Shown: positions 26,673 to 34,639 of the stretch, in pieces
How positions within the stretch are numbered: the first letter of the stretch is position 1
Layout: the number at the start of each line of letters is the position of its first letter
Assembly (NCBI GenBank): GCA_031181145.1
Contig: JAPSLB010000001.1
Span: 234,486 to 298,485 of the forward strand
From: Microvirga sp.
GTDB taxonomy: Bacteria > Pseudomonadota > Alphaproteobacteria > Rhizobiales > Beijerinckiaceae
Reading direction: 5' to 3'
Length of the DNA stretch: 64,000 bases
The notes under the pieces: generated by a model
Seen by the model: only the letters and a program-made list of their open reading frames with translations
What the model was told of the DNA's origin: nothing
Databases searched by the model: none
Position numbers and translations under genes: made by a program

Positions 26673-26994
26673 CGGCGTGAGCCTTCTGCGGATCGGTCCA
26701 AACGACCATCTCATTGGCTGCTAGGGTCGTGCAGGCCCTGACGCGGTCTCCGTCTCCGAGCGAGACCCAGCAATCCTGGCAGGCTCCCATGAGGCAAAAA
26801 CCGGCGCGGGGGGCGCCACCGAACTCGAGATGCCGGACAACCCGTCCGTTGAGCAGGAGCACCGCAAGCAGGCTGTCGCCCTCCACAGCCTCGACCGTGT
26901 CCCTGTCAATCGTCAGGCGCAGCGTCGCGCCGTGACGGGGGACGGCTCTCACGAATTGTCCTTTGTGGGTCCTCTGTTTGGGCTCGTCCGGCAT
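26665..26994 (-). CDS. Small 2Fe-2S ferredoxin-like subunit, HcnA/opine oxidase type
   Basis: A 109-residue protein of the Fer2_4 class. The cluster motif is CLMGACQDCW, with a fourth Cys at RACTT, the pattern of the N-terminal domain of molybdenum hydroxylases and of HcnA. It carries electrons within the three-part amine dehydrogenase. The start at 26994 has a GGTGGGTAGG stretch directly upstream and lies 18 bases from the 17-bp palindrome at 27013-27029. It heads the five-gene minus-strand operon that ends with the DadA-like gene. Confidence 0.92.
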   Translation of the reverse strand: MPDEPKQRTHKGQFVRAVPRHGATLRLTIDRDTVEAVEGDSLLAVLLLNGRVVRHLEFGGAPRAGFCLMGACQDCWVSLGDGDRVRACTTLAANEMVVWTDPQKAHADA

Positions 26995-27012
26995 GCCTAC
27001 CCACCACGTTTA

Positions 27013-27029
27013 TTATTGCGATGCAATAA
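27013..27029. promoter_or_regulatory. Palindrome before the oxidase operon, candidate IclR operator
   Basis: TTATTGCGATGCAATAA has 7-bp inverted arms and differs by two central bases (GA for AT) from the palindrome at 28032-28048. It ends 18 bases before the ATG of the ferredoxin-like gene. Two copies at the heads of two operons that flank one IclR gene strongly suggest a shared operator. Binding itself is inference. Confidence 0.7.
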
Positions 27030-27128
27030 CTTTTGTGGAATGGTAGGATTGTCAGAAAACGGCTGTCAAGGAAAAGGCGGTCAAGTTGGCGGCAATGCGG
27101 CGCAAATGTTAGCCAGACAGAGATTGTC

Positions 27129-27959
27129 TCAGGTGGACGAGACGGAATGCGCTCCAGCGATGATGTGCATTGCGAAGCGCTCCACGACTTCCTCGGGCGA
27201 GAAACGCGAGAGCGGAACCGCGATGTTGATCGCGCCTTCCGGACGATTGTTCGCCGCGACGACCGCCGCGGCGATGGATGCGTCGCCTCGATAGAACTCG
27301 TCGAAAGCGGTAGCGTAACCCTGCTCGCGCGAGACGCGCAGCTTCTTCACGAGATCGTCGAGCCTCCAGGTCGTTGAGGGAGTATACGCCTTCCGGTCGG
27401 AGCGCTCGAGTATCGCAATTGCTTCATCCTCCGGTAGGCGCGACAGGATCGCCATACCGGGAGCGGTGCAATAAGCCGGCATACGGGAGCCGATGATCAC
27501 ATTCGTGTTCAGCATGTGCCGGCTCATGAACCGAGAGATGAAGATGATCTCGGTGTCGTCGAGAACGGTGAGGTTGACCGTCTCTTCCGTCTCCTTGGAG
27601 AGATGCAGCAGATACGGCATGGCCCGCTCCACGAGGCGATTGCTGCGCAGATAATAGTAACCCAGTTGCAACGTCTTGGCGGTCAGCTCGAACCGCCTTG
27701 TATCGGGGTCTTTGCGCAAATAGCCCAACTTGGTCAGCGTATGCGTGAAGCGTTGTGCCGCGCTGACGTCCATCTCGGTTGCGACAGCGATCTGAGAAAG
27801 GCTCAGGCTCGCGCTGTGATGGTCGAAAACCGAAAGCACACGAAAAGCCTTTTCAACCGACATCACCATCAGCGGATCCGTGCTACGGCCGCGCTTTGCC
27901 GGCTCCTCATCTTCGGCCTTCTTCATCTTACTGATCGCCATTCCGGAATTCTCTCTCAT
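27129..27959 (-). CDS. IclR-family transcriptional regulator
   Basis: About 276 residues from the ATG at 27959 (GAGG about 9 bases before it; an ATG at 27941 is also possible). The N-terminal winged helix is SVEKAFRVLSVFDHH, then LSLSQIAVATEMDVSAAQRF, then GYLRKDPDTRRFELT. The C-terminal ligand domain has ETVNLTVLDDTEIIFISR, GSRMPAYCTAPGMAIL and GAINIAVPLSRFSPEE, all IclR-typical. The Cys in the pocket segment AYCTAPG replaces the usual H/G context but is common. It lies between the oxidase operon (same strand, downstream) and the divergent hydratase/importer operon, each headed by the same palindrome. The ligand is probably the imported compound or a product. Confidence 0.94.
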   Translation of the reverse strand: MRENSGMAISKMKKAEDEEPAKRGRSTDPLMVMSVEKAFRVLSVFDHHSASLSLSQIAVATEMDVSAAQRFTHTLTKLGYLRKDPDTRRFELTAKTLQLGYYYLRSNRLVERAMPYLLHLSKETEETVNLTVLDDTEIIFISRFMSRHMLNTNVIIGSRMPAYCTAPGMAILSRLPEDEAIAILERSDRKAYTPSTTWRLDDLVKKLRVSREQGYATAFDEFYRGDASIAAAVVAANNRPEGAINIAVPLSRFSPEEVVERFAMHIIAGAHSVSST

Positions 27960-28031
27960 CTGAACGGCCTCGATAAGAATCTCAATAGTGGTTGACAATA
28001 GCGGCAAGTTGAGCCGAACATACAATAATAA

Positions 28032-28048
28032 TTATTGCATTGCAATAA
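28032..28048. promoter_or_regulatory. Perfect 17-bp palindrome, candidate IclR operator
   Basis: TTATTGCATTGCAATAA is a perfect palindrome with 8-bp arms around one central T. It ends 21 bases before the ATG of the enoyl-CoA hydratase gene and lies 73 bases upstream of the IclR start, so it can serve both divergent promoters. Its twin sits at 27013-27029. Confidence 0.75.
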
Positions 28049-28069
28049 ATCATCGGGAGGTTCAAGGCC

Positions 28070-28843
28070 ATGGCTGAGTTTGTCTTGAGTGAGCGGCAGG
28101 GTGCGGTCGGCATTATCACCCTGAATCGTCCCCAGGTTTTGAACGCCTGGAATACGGCCATGCGGGACGAGTTGACCGCCACCCTGACGGCCATGGAGGA
28201 GGACGCAAATGTCCGCGCCATCATTCTTACCGGTGCAGGCGACCGCGCTTTCGGAGCCGGCCAGGACCTCAACGAGACGAAAACGTTCGATCCGGATCGC
28301 GCTGAGCAGTGGATCGGCGAGTGGAAGCGCCTCTACGACCGCATCCGGTCGCTCTCGAAGCCGATCGTTGCGGCCCTGAACGGCGTCGCAGCCGGATCAG
28401 CCTTTCAGGTGGCGCTCCTCTGCGACTTTCGGATCGGCCACGCTGGTGTGACTATGGGCCAGCCGGAGATCAATTCCGGCATTGCCAGTACTACCGGTCC
28501 CTGGATCATGCGCGAGATCATTGGCCTCGCCAGAACGATCGATCTGACGCTTACTGGACGCATGATGGATGCGGATGAGTGCTACCGCATCGGTGTCATC
28601 AATCGCCTGGTGCCGCAAGATAAGGTGATGAGCGAAGCGCTTGCACTTGCAGAGCTCCTTGCCAGCAAGCCTCCCGTCGCCATGCGCCTGAATCGCCAGC
28701 GCTTCCGTGAAATGACCGAGGAAGGCTTCCGCGATTGCCTTGCCGCCGGCATCCGCATTCAGCGCGAGGCCTACGCGTCCGGTGAGCCAGCACGGATGAT
28801 GGAACAGTTCCTGGCTCGCAAGGCCGCGGCAAAGAAGGGCTGA
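28070..28843 (+). CDS. Enoyl-CoA hydratase/isomerase (crotonase) family protein
   Basis: A 257-residue crotonase. The oxyanion-hole and active-site segments are RAFGAGQDLNE (~60-70) and AALNGVAAGSAFQVALLCDF (~100-120). The next block, MGQPEINSGIASTTGPWIM, is where classical hydratases carry the second catalytic Glu; here Glu is present in QPEIN. GRMMDADECYRIGVINRLVP is the usual post-active-site loop. GGGAGG lies 15-20 bases before the ATG. It is the first gene of the plus arm, so its CoA-thioester substrate probably comes from the acyl-CoA synthetase encoded later in the same unit. Hydration, isomerisation or hydrolysis cannot be told apart here. Confidence 0.92.
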   Translation: MAEFVLSERQGAVGIITLNRPQVLNAWNTAMRDELTATLTAMEEDANVRAIILTGAGDRAFGAGQDLNETKTFDPDRAEQWIGEWKRLYDRIRSLSKPIVAALNGVAAGSAFQVALLCDFRIGHAGVTMGQPEINSGIASTTGPWIMREIIGLARTIDLTLTGRMMDADECYRIGVINRLVPQDKVMSEALALAELLASKPPVAMRLNRQRFREMTEEGFRDCLAAGIRIQREAYASGEPARMMEQFLARKAAAKKG

Positions 28844-28902
28844 AGCCCCGCCACACCACGAGGGAATGCAGGTCAAAAGATCTGCGAAACTGGAGGACGA
28901 AC

Positions 28903-29970
28903 ATGAACAATACCTATCTGACAATCAATCGGAGACACCTGCTCAAGACTGCAGGTGGCGCAGCCCTGGTTCTCGGAATGCCGGGCCTCGCTGGCCGGGC
29001 TCTGGCGGCAACGACGATCACCGTCGCCGATCCCGGTGGCCCCTTCGGCCCTGCCTTCCGCAAAGCTTTCTACGACCCATTCGAGAAGGCGACCGGCATC
29101 AAGGTCGTCAACGTTGCCCGTGAGGCCGAACCCACGGCGCAGTTCAAGGCAATCGTAGAGACGAAATCCTACACCTGGGACGTCTGCACGTTGACGCTCT
29201 CGGCGCGTGACATTCTCGTGAAGCAGAACCTTCTCGAGCCCATCGGATTCACCCGCGATGCCGCACCTGGCCTGATGCCCGAAGCCCTGACCGAATACTG
29301 GATGGGCACGGACGTGTATTCCACGGTCTTCGCTTACCGGAACGATCGCTTCAAGGACAATGCGCCGAAGAGCTGGGCTGACTTTTGGAATGTGGAGAAA
29401 TTTCCCGGGCGCCGCTCCTTGCGCAAGAATCCAATCGACTCCCTTGAACAGGCCCTGATGGCAGACGGCGTGAGCATTGATCAGCTTTATCCGCTCGACG
29501 TCGACCGCGCGTTCAAGAGCTTGGACAAGATCAAGCAGCACATCGCTGTGTGGTGGACGGGCGGAGCACAGTCGACGCAGCTTCTGCAGAGCGGCGAGGT
29601 CGACATCATCAGCGGCTGGAACGCACGCCTCCAGGCGGCGATCGACGGCGGAGCGCCGGCGACTATCGTCTGGGAGCAGGGTCTCTATTCGATCGAGGGC
29701 TGGGCAATCCCAAAGGGCTGCCCACGTGCGGATGCCGCGAAACAGTTCATCAAATTCTGCTCCGCTCCCGATCGTCAGGCCGCCTTCACGGATCTACTAG
29801 CCTACGGGCCGACCAATCTCGATGCCTACAAGAGCATCTCTGCTGATCGTGCGAAGGTCCTGCCGACATCGCCTGAAAATCTCAAGAAGATGCAAGTCGC
29901 CAACGAGAACTGGTGGAGCGAGAACCGCGCCGCGGTGACTGAGCGCTTCAACAGCTGGCTTCTCTCCTGA
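28903..29970 (+). CDS. Polyamine-type (PotD-like) periplasmic substrate-binding protein, Tat-type signal
   Basis: A 355-residue binding protein of the spermidine/putrescine/Fe class. The N-terminus has NRRHLLK followed by a hydrophobic AGGAALVLGMPGLAG and cleavage after RALAA, a plausible twin-arginine signal. Mature landmarks are ITVADPGGPFGPAFRKAFYD, SYTWDVCTLTLSARD, SWADFWNVEKFPGRRSL, WAIPKGCPRADAAKQFIKF and YGPTNLDAY. GGAGGACGAAC precedes the ATG. It feeds the ATPase and fused permease encoded next. The class binds amines and amino compounds, but without a ligand-pocket model the substrate is open. Confidence 0.93.
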   Translation: MNNTYLTINRRHLLKTAGGAALVLGMPGLAGRALAATTITVADPGGPFGPAFRKAFYDPFEKATGIKVVNVAREAEPTAQFKAIVETKSYTWDVCTLTLSARDILVKQNLLEPIGFTRDAAPGLMPEALTEYWMGTDVYSTVFAYRNDRFKDNAPKSWADFWNVEKFPGRRSLRKNPIDSLEQALMADGVSIDQLYPLDVDRAFKSLDKIKQHIAVWWTGGAQSTQLLQSGEVDIISGWNARLQAAIDGGAPATIVWEQGLYSIEGWAIPKGCPRADAAKQFIKFCSAPDRQAAFTDLLAYGPTNLDAYKSISADRAKVLPTSPENLKKMQVANENWWSENRAAVTERFNSWLLS

Positions 29971-29976
29971 TGAAGG

Positions 29977-30013
29977 GCGCCGCCGCCTCGCTCTGCGAGG
30001 AAGGCGGCGGCGC
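29977..30013 (+). terminator. Strong GC hairpin between binding-protein and ATPase genes
   Basis: A perfect 12-bp stem (29977-29988 with 30002-30013) starts 6 bases after the stop of the binding-protein gene, with a small inner CGC/GCG pairing in the loop. Only ATTT follows, so it is a weak intrinsic terminator at best. Such hairpins typically stabilise or attenuate the message so the binding protein is made in excess of the ATPase and permease. Confidence 0.6.
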
Positions 30014-30222
30014 ATTTCGGTAAGACTGAGTTGGAACTCACGAACCAAGTGCGCGTGTGCCCTTGCTGATGTCCGATCGTTCGGCTGCGCGCCGATGGTC
30101 TGCTGCCGTACTCGGGCTCAAAAGGTAGGCTTCTATCGCATTTTTCGGCTGGGCGCATGTCGCGGATGTGTTCAATACCGCGCCCACACACGGCCTCGAG
30201 ACGAAGGAAGGAAATCGCTACG

Positions 30223-31299
30223 ATGACCACGGCAGCGAAGAATGGCGTGACCGCGCCGAAGCTGATCATTGAAGGTCTGTCAAAGCAATATGGTGCCGTG
30301 ACTGCACTGGAGCCGATCTACCTGACCGTTCCGACGGGAGAGTTCCTGACTCTGCTCGGACCCTCGGGCTCGGGCAAAACCACGCTACTCCAGATGATCT
30401 GCGGCCTCGCCGAACCGAGTTCAGGTCGTATTCTCATCGACGGACGCGACCAAACGCAAACGCCAGTCCATCAGCGCGACATCGGTCTCGTATTCCAGCA
30501 TTACGCGCTCTTCCCTCACCTGACGGTTGCCGAGAACATCGAGTTCCCACTGCGCATGCGGGCCCTGTCCGCCACAGAGATAAAGCAGCGTGTCAAGAAC
30601 GTCTTAACGATGGTGCAGCTTGACCATCTCGCTGCGCGCTTCCCGCGTGAGCTTTCCGGCGGACAGCAGCAGCGCGTGGCGCTCGCCCGCTCCTTCGTCT
30701 ACCAGCCCTCGATCATTCTCATGGACGAGCCGCTCGGCGCTCTCGACAAGAAGCTGCGCGAGCACATGCAGATCGAGATCAAGCAGCTGCATCGTGAGAC
30801 AGGAGCAACCATTATCTACGTGACTCACGATCAGGAGGAGGCGCTCGCTCTCTCTGACCGGATTTGCCTAATGAATCTTGCCCGGATCGAGCAGCTCGGC
30901 TCTCCTCATGAGATCTATGCCCGCCCGGCGACGGCCTTCGCGGCCGACTTCATCGGAATCTCGAACATCTTTCGCGGACAGGTCGACACCTCCAACGGAG
31001 AGGCTCGTATCTCCACGCCGCACGGAAAATTCCGCCTTCCCACAGGCGCCTCACTCTCCGGTACAGAGGCCGCTATCGTGATCCGTCCTGAGCAGATCAG
31101 CCTCGGAGGTGACAAGGAGAATACCGTCGTGGGCCGCGTGATCGATGCCGTTTATGCCGGTTCCGAAACGCGGCTCATTGTCGATCTCGACGAGGGCGAA
31201 ACAGTAATCGTGCGCCTGCCGCCGGGCCACCCCGCGCCTGCGTACGGAGAGCGTGCAGCCCTGGGCTGGAATCCAGACGCAGCGGTTCTGGTGCCATGA
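30223..31299 (+). CDS. PotA-like ABC importer ATPase
   Basis: About 358 residues from the ATG at 30223, which follows AAGGAAGGAAA; the open extension from 30157 is not needed. Walker A is GPSGSGKTTLLQ, the Q-loop segment VFQHYALFPHLTV, the signature LSGGQQQRVALAR, Walker B IILMDEPLGALD and the H-loop THDQEEAL. The C-terminal TOBE-like domain (AAIVIRPEQISL) is typical of the PotA/FbpC group. The stop overlaps the start of the fused permease gene by ATGA. The 250-base gap before it contains the hairpin at 29977-30013 and no other gene. Confidence 0.95.
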   Translation: MTTAAKNGVTAPKLIIEGLSKQYGAVTALEPIYLTVPTGEFLTLLGPSGSGKTTLLQMICGLAEPSSGRILIDGRDQTQTPVHQRDIGLVFQHYALFPHLTVAENIEFPLRMRALSATEIKQRVKNVLTMVQLDHLAARFPRELSGGQQQRVALARSFVYQPSIILMDEPLGALDKKLREHMQIEIKQLHRETGATIIYVTHDQEEALALSDRICLMNLARIEQLGSPHEIYARPATAFAADFIGISNIFRGQVDTSNGEARISTPHGKFRLPTGASLSGTEAAIVIRPEQISLGGDKENTVVGRVIDAVYAGSETRLIVDLDEGETVIVRLPPGHPAPAYGERAALGWNPDAAVLVP

Positions 31300-33080
31300 A
31301 TGGGAGGGAAACCGCAAGCATGACAGCAATCACTGCTCCCGCCGTCCCGCTCCGGCAGCGACTTCTTCGCCCCAATGCGCTCTGGCTCGCCGCACCGGGT
31401 ATCGCATTCCTGGCCGTCTTCTTCCTCTACCCGGTACTGCGTCTTCTCGCTTTGAGCGTGCAGGATCCTGCAAGTGGAGCTCTCAGCGTCGCAACTTATG
31501 CCCGCATCGCGAACACAGACGTATATCTTCAGGTGCTGGGCATCACGTTCAAGATTGCGGGTAACACGGCGCTGTTCTCCGTGCTGCTCGGCTATCCCCT
31601 TGCCTATTGGCTTGCCGAACTGAAGGCGGGATTGCGGGAGCGCATGGTTCTTCTCGTAATGGTGCCGTTCTGGACGAGCTATCTCGTGAAGACCTTCGCC
31701 TGGATGGTCGTACTCGGCCGCACAGGCGTGATCAACAGCATGCTCACGGGAAGCGGCTTGGCTTCCGAGCCGCTTCCCCTTGCCTACAACGAGTTTGGTG
31801 TGATGGTCGGCATGGTCCACGCCATGGTTCCGCTCGCGGTTCTCACCATGCTGCCAGTCATGATCGGCATCGACCGGCGCCTGATTCAGGCGGCGCAAGT
31901 GCTCGGTGCTGCGCCGGCTCAATCCTTCTGGCTCGTCTACTTCAAACTCTCCCTCCCTGGCGTGACCGCCGGCGGCCTACTTGTGTTCATCTCTTCGCTC
32001 GGATTCTTCATCGTGCCCGCTCTCCTGGGCGGCCGGCGCGAGACGATGCTGGCGCAGCTCATCATCACGCAGGTGCAGGAGCTCCTCAATTGGGCTTTTG
32101 CAGGGGCACTTGCGGCCATGATGCTGGTGGCCGCACTCGTCACTTGCTGGGTTTATGACCGTCTCTTCGGCCTTTCTTCGCTCTCGGGCGACACGTCTGC
32201 GCAAGGCGGCGGAACAGGACGCCTGCGCCTGCTCGGACTCGTGATCTTACGGGCCGTGGCAAAAGCGAGCGCCGTGCTGTCCGATGCTGCCCGACGGGTG
32301 ATCGGAGTTCGTGGCGCACGCCGTCTGCTGCCTATCTACTGCACACTTGCCCTCGTGTATCTGGTACTACCAACCCTTCTCGTGATACCCATCGGCTTCA
32401 CGAGTTCACAGTTCCTGGAGTTCCCCCCCCCTGGATACAGCCTGCAGTGGTTCGAGACTTACTTCTCCTCGCCCGTCTGGCTTTCCGCTACTTTGCGCTC
32501 GTTCGGCGTGGCTGCAGCTACCGCAATTTGCGCAACCCTCATCGGTGGTCTCGCGGCTCTCGCGCTAGCGCGTTCTGACACCCGATGGGGTGGACTCATC
32601 TTCGCGACATTCCTTGCTCCCTTGATCGTTCCGCGTATCATCATCGCGGTTGGCCTGTTCTATCTCTTCGCACAGATCGGCCTCGTCGCGACGGATCTAG
32701 GCCTCGTGATCGGTCACACGGTCCTGGCCCTCCCCTTCACCTTCGTGACCATTACGGCGATCCTAAAGAACTACGACTGGCGTCTCGATCAGGCTGCGGC
32801 TGTGCTTGGAGCCAACCGACTCAGGACCCTGCTTCTCATTACCGTGCCTCTCGTGAAGGGAGGGTTGGTCGCGGCTTTCCTGTTTGCTTTCATCACCTCC
32901 TTCGATGAGCTCACCATTGCGATCTTCATCAGCGGCGGGATCAAGACGACACTGCCAAAGCAGATGTGGGACGATATGATTCTACAGCTTAACCCGACGC
33001 TCGCTGCGGTGTCCGTCGTGGTCTTTGTGATTGTGACCGTCCTCCTCCTCGTCGCAGAACGCTTCCGCCGCACGACCTGA
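31296..33080 (+). CDS. Fused double permease of a polyamine/iron-type ABC importer
   Basis: A 594-residue chain carrying two permease modules. The N-terminal half (~20-285) is PotB-like: PGIAFLAVFFLYPVLRLLAL, PFWTSYLVKTFAWMVVLG, and the EAA loop AAQVLGAAPAQSFWLVYFKL. A linker of about 45 residues follows. The C-terminal half (~330-590) is PotC-like: LVYLVLPTLLVIPIGF, FPPPGYSLQWFETYF, and the EAA loop QAAAVLGANRLRTLLLITVP. Each half has its own membrane helices, so one chain makes a full pore with the PotA-like dimer. Such fusions are usual in Fe(III) FbpB-type importers and uncommon in polyamine-type ones. The run of eight C at the second half does not break the frame. Confidence 0.93.
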   Translation: MNGRETASMTAITAPAVPLRQRLLRPNALWLAAPGIAFLAVFFLYPVLRLLALSVQDPASGALSVATYARIANTDVYLQVLGITFKIAGNTALFSVLLGYPLAYWLAELKAGLRERMVLLVMVPFWTSYLVKTFAWMVVLGRTGVINSMLTGSGLASEPLPLAYNEFGVMVGMVHAMVPLAVLTMLPVMIGIDRRLIQAAQVLGAAPAQSFWLVYFKLSLPGVTAGGLLVFISSLGFFIVPALLGGRRETMLAQLIITQVQELLNWAFAGALAAMMLVAALVTCWVYDRLFGLSSLSGDTSAQGGGTGRLRLLGLVILRAVAKASAVLSDAARRVIGVRGARRLLPIYCTLALVYLVLPTLLVIPIGFTSSQFLEFPPPGYSLQWFETYFSSPVWLSATLRSFGVAAATAICATLIGGLAALALARSDTRWGGLIFATFLAPLIVPRIIIAVGLFYLFAQIGLVATDLGLVIGHTVLALPFTFVTITAILKNYDWRLDQAAAVLGANRLRTLLLITVPLVKGGLVAAFLFAFITSFDELTIAIFISGGIKTTLPKQMWDDMILQLNPTLAAVSVVVFVIVTVLLLVAERFRRTT

Positions 33081-33102
33081 AAACACAATCTGAGAGATAT
33101 CG

Positions 33103-34638
33103 ATGTCACTCGATGATGCTAGTCTCGCCAATCTGCTGCGCCTGCGCGCCGAGAATGATCCCGACGGAATCTTCGCCCGCTTCAACGGTGAACCCATCAC
33201 CTTCAGCCAGCTGGATTCCCAATCCGCTTCTTTAGCGGCTTGGCTGCGCTCCCACGGTTTGCAACCGGGCGAGCATGTTGCAGTGATGATGCGCAACAGC
33301 GCGGAAACTCTCGCGGTGGTCTTCGGGCTCGCCAAGGCCGGCTTGGTCTGGGTGCCGCTCAACGCGCAGCAGCGTGGCCAAGGCTTGCAGTACGTCATCA
33401 ATCACTCAAAGCCGGCTCTCGTCATTGCCGATGCAGACCTTCTGCCGACGATCAACGAGTGCGACGCGGAGCGTCCCCCAGGAGGCTTCCTCATTCATGG
33501 AGAGGCCGAGGGTCATCCGCGCTTGGCCGATGCCCTGATCACCGGAACCCCTTTCACCGAACCGGCACCCGCCCTGGATGCGCCCTTCGCCATCATGTAC
33601 ACCTCCGGCACGACTGGCCAGCCGAAAGGCGTGATCGTCTCAAACCGGATGATTCGGCTCGCGGGAGAAGGCGTCAGCCTGGTCGCGGCCTCGCGCGCCG
33701 GCGATGTGATGTTCGTGTGGGAGCCGCTCTACCATATCGGCGGCGCCCAACTTCTGAGCCTGCCGATGACCCACGACGTGATCCTCGCGATGGTGGATCG
33801 CTTCAGCGCGAGCCGCTTTTGGGGTCAGGTTCGCGAATACGGCGCGACGCATATCCACTATCTCGGCGGCATCCTGCAAATCCTCCTTAAGCAGCCTGAA
33901 TCCCCGACAGATCGTGACCATGCCGTAAGGATCGCATGGGGCGGGGGTTGCCCGGGTGATATCTGGGATGCGTTCCAGGACCGGTTCGGCGTTCAGATCC
34001 GTGAATGCTACGGCATGACCGAAGCCTCCAGCATCACCACCTTCAACGACAAGGGAGTGGTGGGTTCGGTTGGAAACGCGGTGCCGTGGTTCACGGTGGA
34101 ACTGCTTGATGCCGTAGGCAATCCCGTTCCGCAGGGCGAGCGCGGCGAAATCGTGGTGCGCACCTCGATGCCGGGTGCAATCTTCCCGGGCTATTTCGAT
34201 AATCCGTCCGCGACAGAGAAGGCTATTCGGGGCGGTGCCTTGTACACCGGCGATCTCGGCACCTACGATCCGGAGGGCAACCTGATCTTCCACGGCCGCT
34301 TGACCGACAGCGTCCGCTGCCGTGGTGAGAATGTCTCCGCCTGGGAGGTCGAACGCGCCGCCGCCGATCATCCATCCGTCGAGGATTGCGCCATGATCGG
34401 CGTCGCTGCGGATATCGGTGAGCAGGACATCAAACTCTTCATCAAGCCGAAGACCGGCGCCAGCGTCCAACCTGCGGAGATTTCCAAGTGGTTGTCCACT
34501 CGCCTTGCTGGCTACCAGAACCCCCGTTACATCGCTGTCGTCGACGAGTTCGAGCGCACGCCGAGCCAGCGCATTATGAAGCACAAACTCTCCAAACGTC
34601 TTGACGATTGCTGGGACAGGCTTGCGAAAGGAAACTGA
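33103..34638 (+). CDS. Class I adenylate-forming acyl-CoA synthetase (CaiC/FadD-like)
   Basis: A 511-residue ligase that activates a carboxylate to the CoA thioester via an acyl-AMP. The P-loop motif TSGTTGQPKG lies at 167-176, with REYGATHIHYLGG in the middle. The A5-type block YGMTEAS follows, then LYTGDLGTYDPEG with the adenylate Asp. The hinge Arg is in FHGRLTDSVRCRGENVSAWE. The catalytic Lys is near the C-terminus (RTPSQRIMKHKL). It resembles crotonobetaine/carnitine-CoA ligases in layout, but the acyl pocket is not predictable here. It lies between importer and saccharopine-dehydrogenase-like genes and probably activates the carbon skeleton for the crotonase at the operon head. Confidence 0.93.
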   Translation: MSLDDASLANLLRLRAENDPDGIFARFNGEPITFSQLDSQSASLAAWLRSHGLQPGEHVAVMMRNSAETLAVVFGLAKAGLVWVPLNAQQRGQGLQYVINHSKPALVIADADLLPTINECDAERPPGGFLIHGEAEGHPRLADALITGTPFTEPAPALDAPFAIMYTSGTTGQPKGVIVSNRMIRLAGEGVSLVAASRAGDVMFVWEPLYHIGGAQLLSLPMTHDVILAMVDRFSASRFWGQVREYGATHIHYLGGILQILLKQPESPTDRDHAVRIAWGGGCPGDIWDAFQDRFGVQIRECYGMTEASSITTFNDKGVVGSVGNAVPWFTVELLDAVGNPVPQGERGEIVVRTSMPGAIFPGYFDNPSATEKAIRGGALYTGDLGTYDPEGNLIFHGRLTDSVRCRGENVSAWEVERAAADHPSVEDCAMIGVAADIGEQDIKLFIKPKTGASVQPAEISKWLSTRLAGYQNPRYIAVVDEFERTPSQRIMKHKLSKRLDDCWDRLAKGN

Positions 34639-34639
34639 G

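Noticed and set aside
32424..32431. Run of eight C in the fused permease gene as a possible frameshift
   Set aside because: The frame continues through PotC-like motifs (FPPPGYSLQWFE) on both sides, so the length is correct as read.
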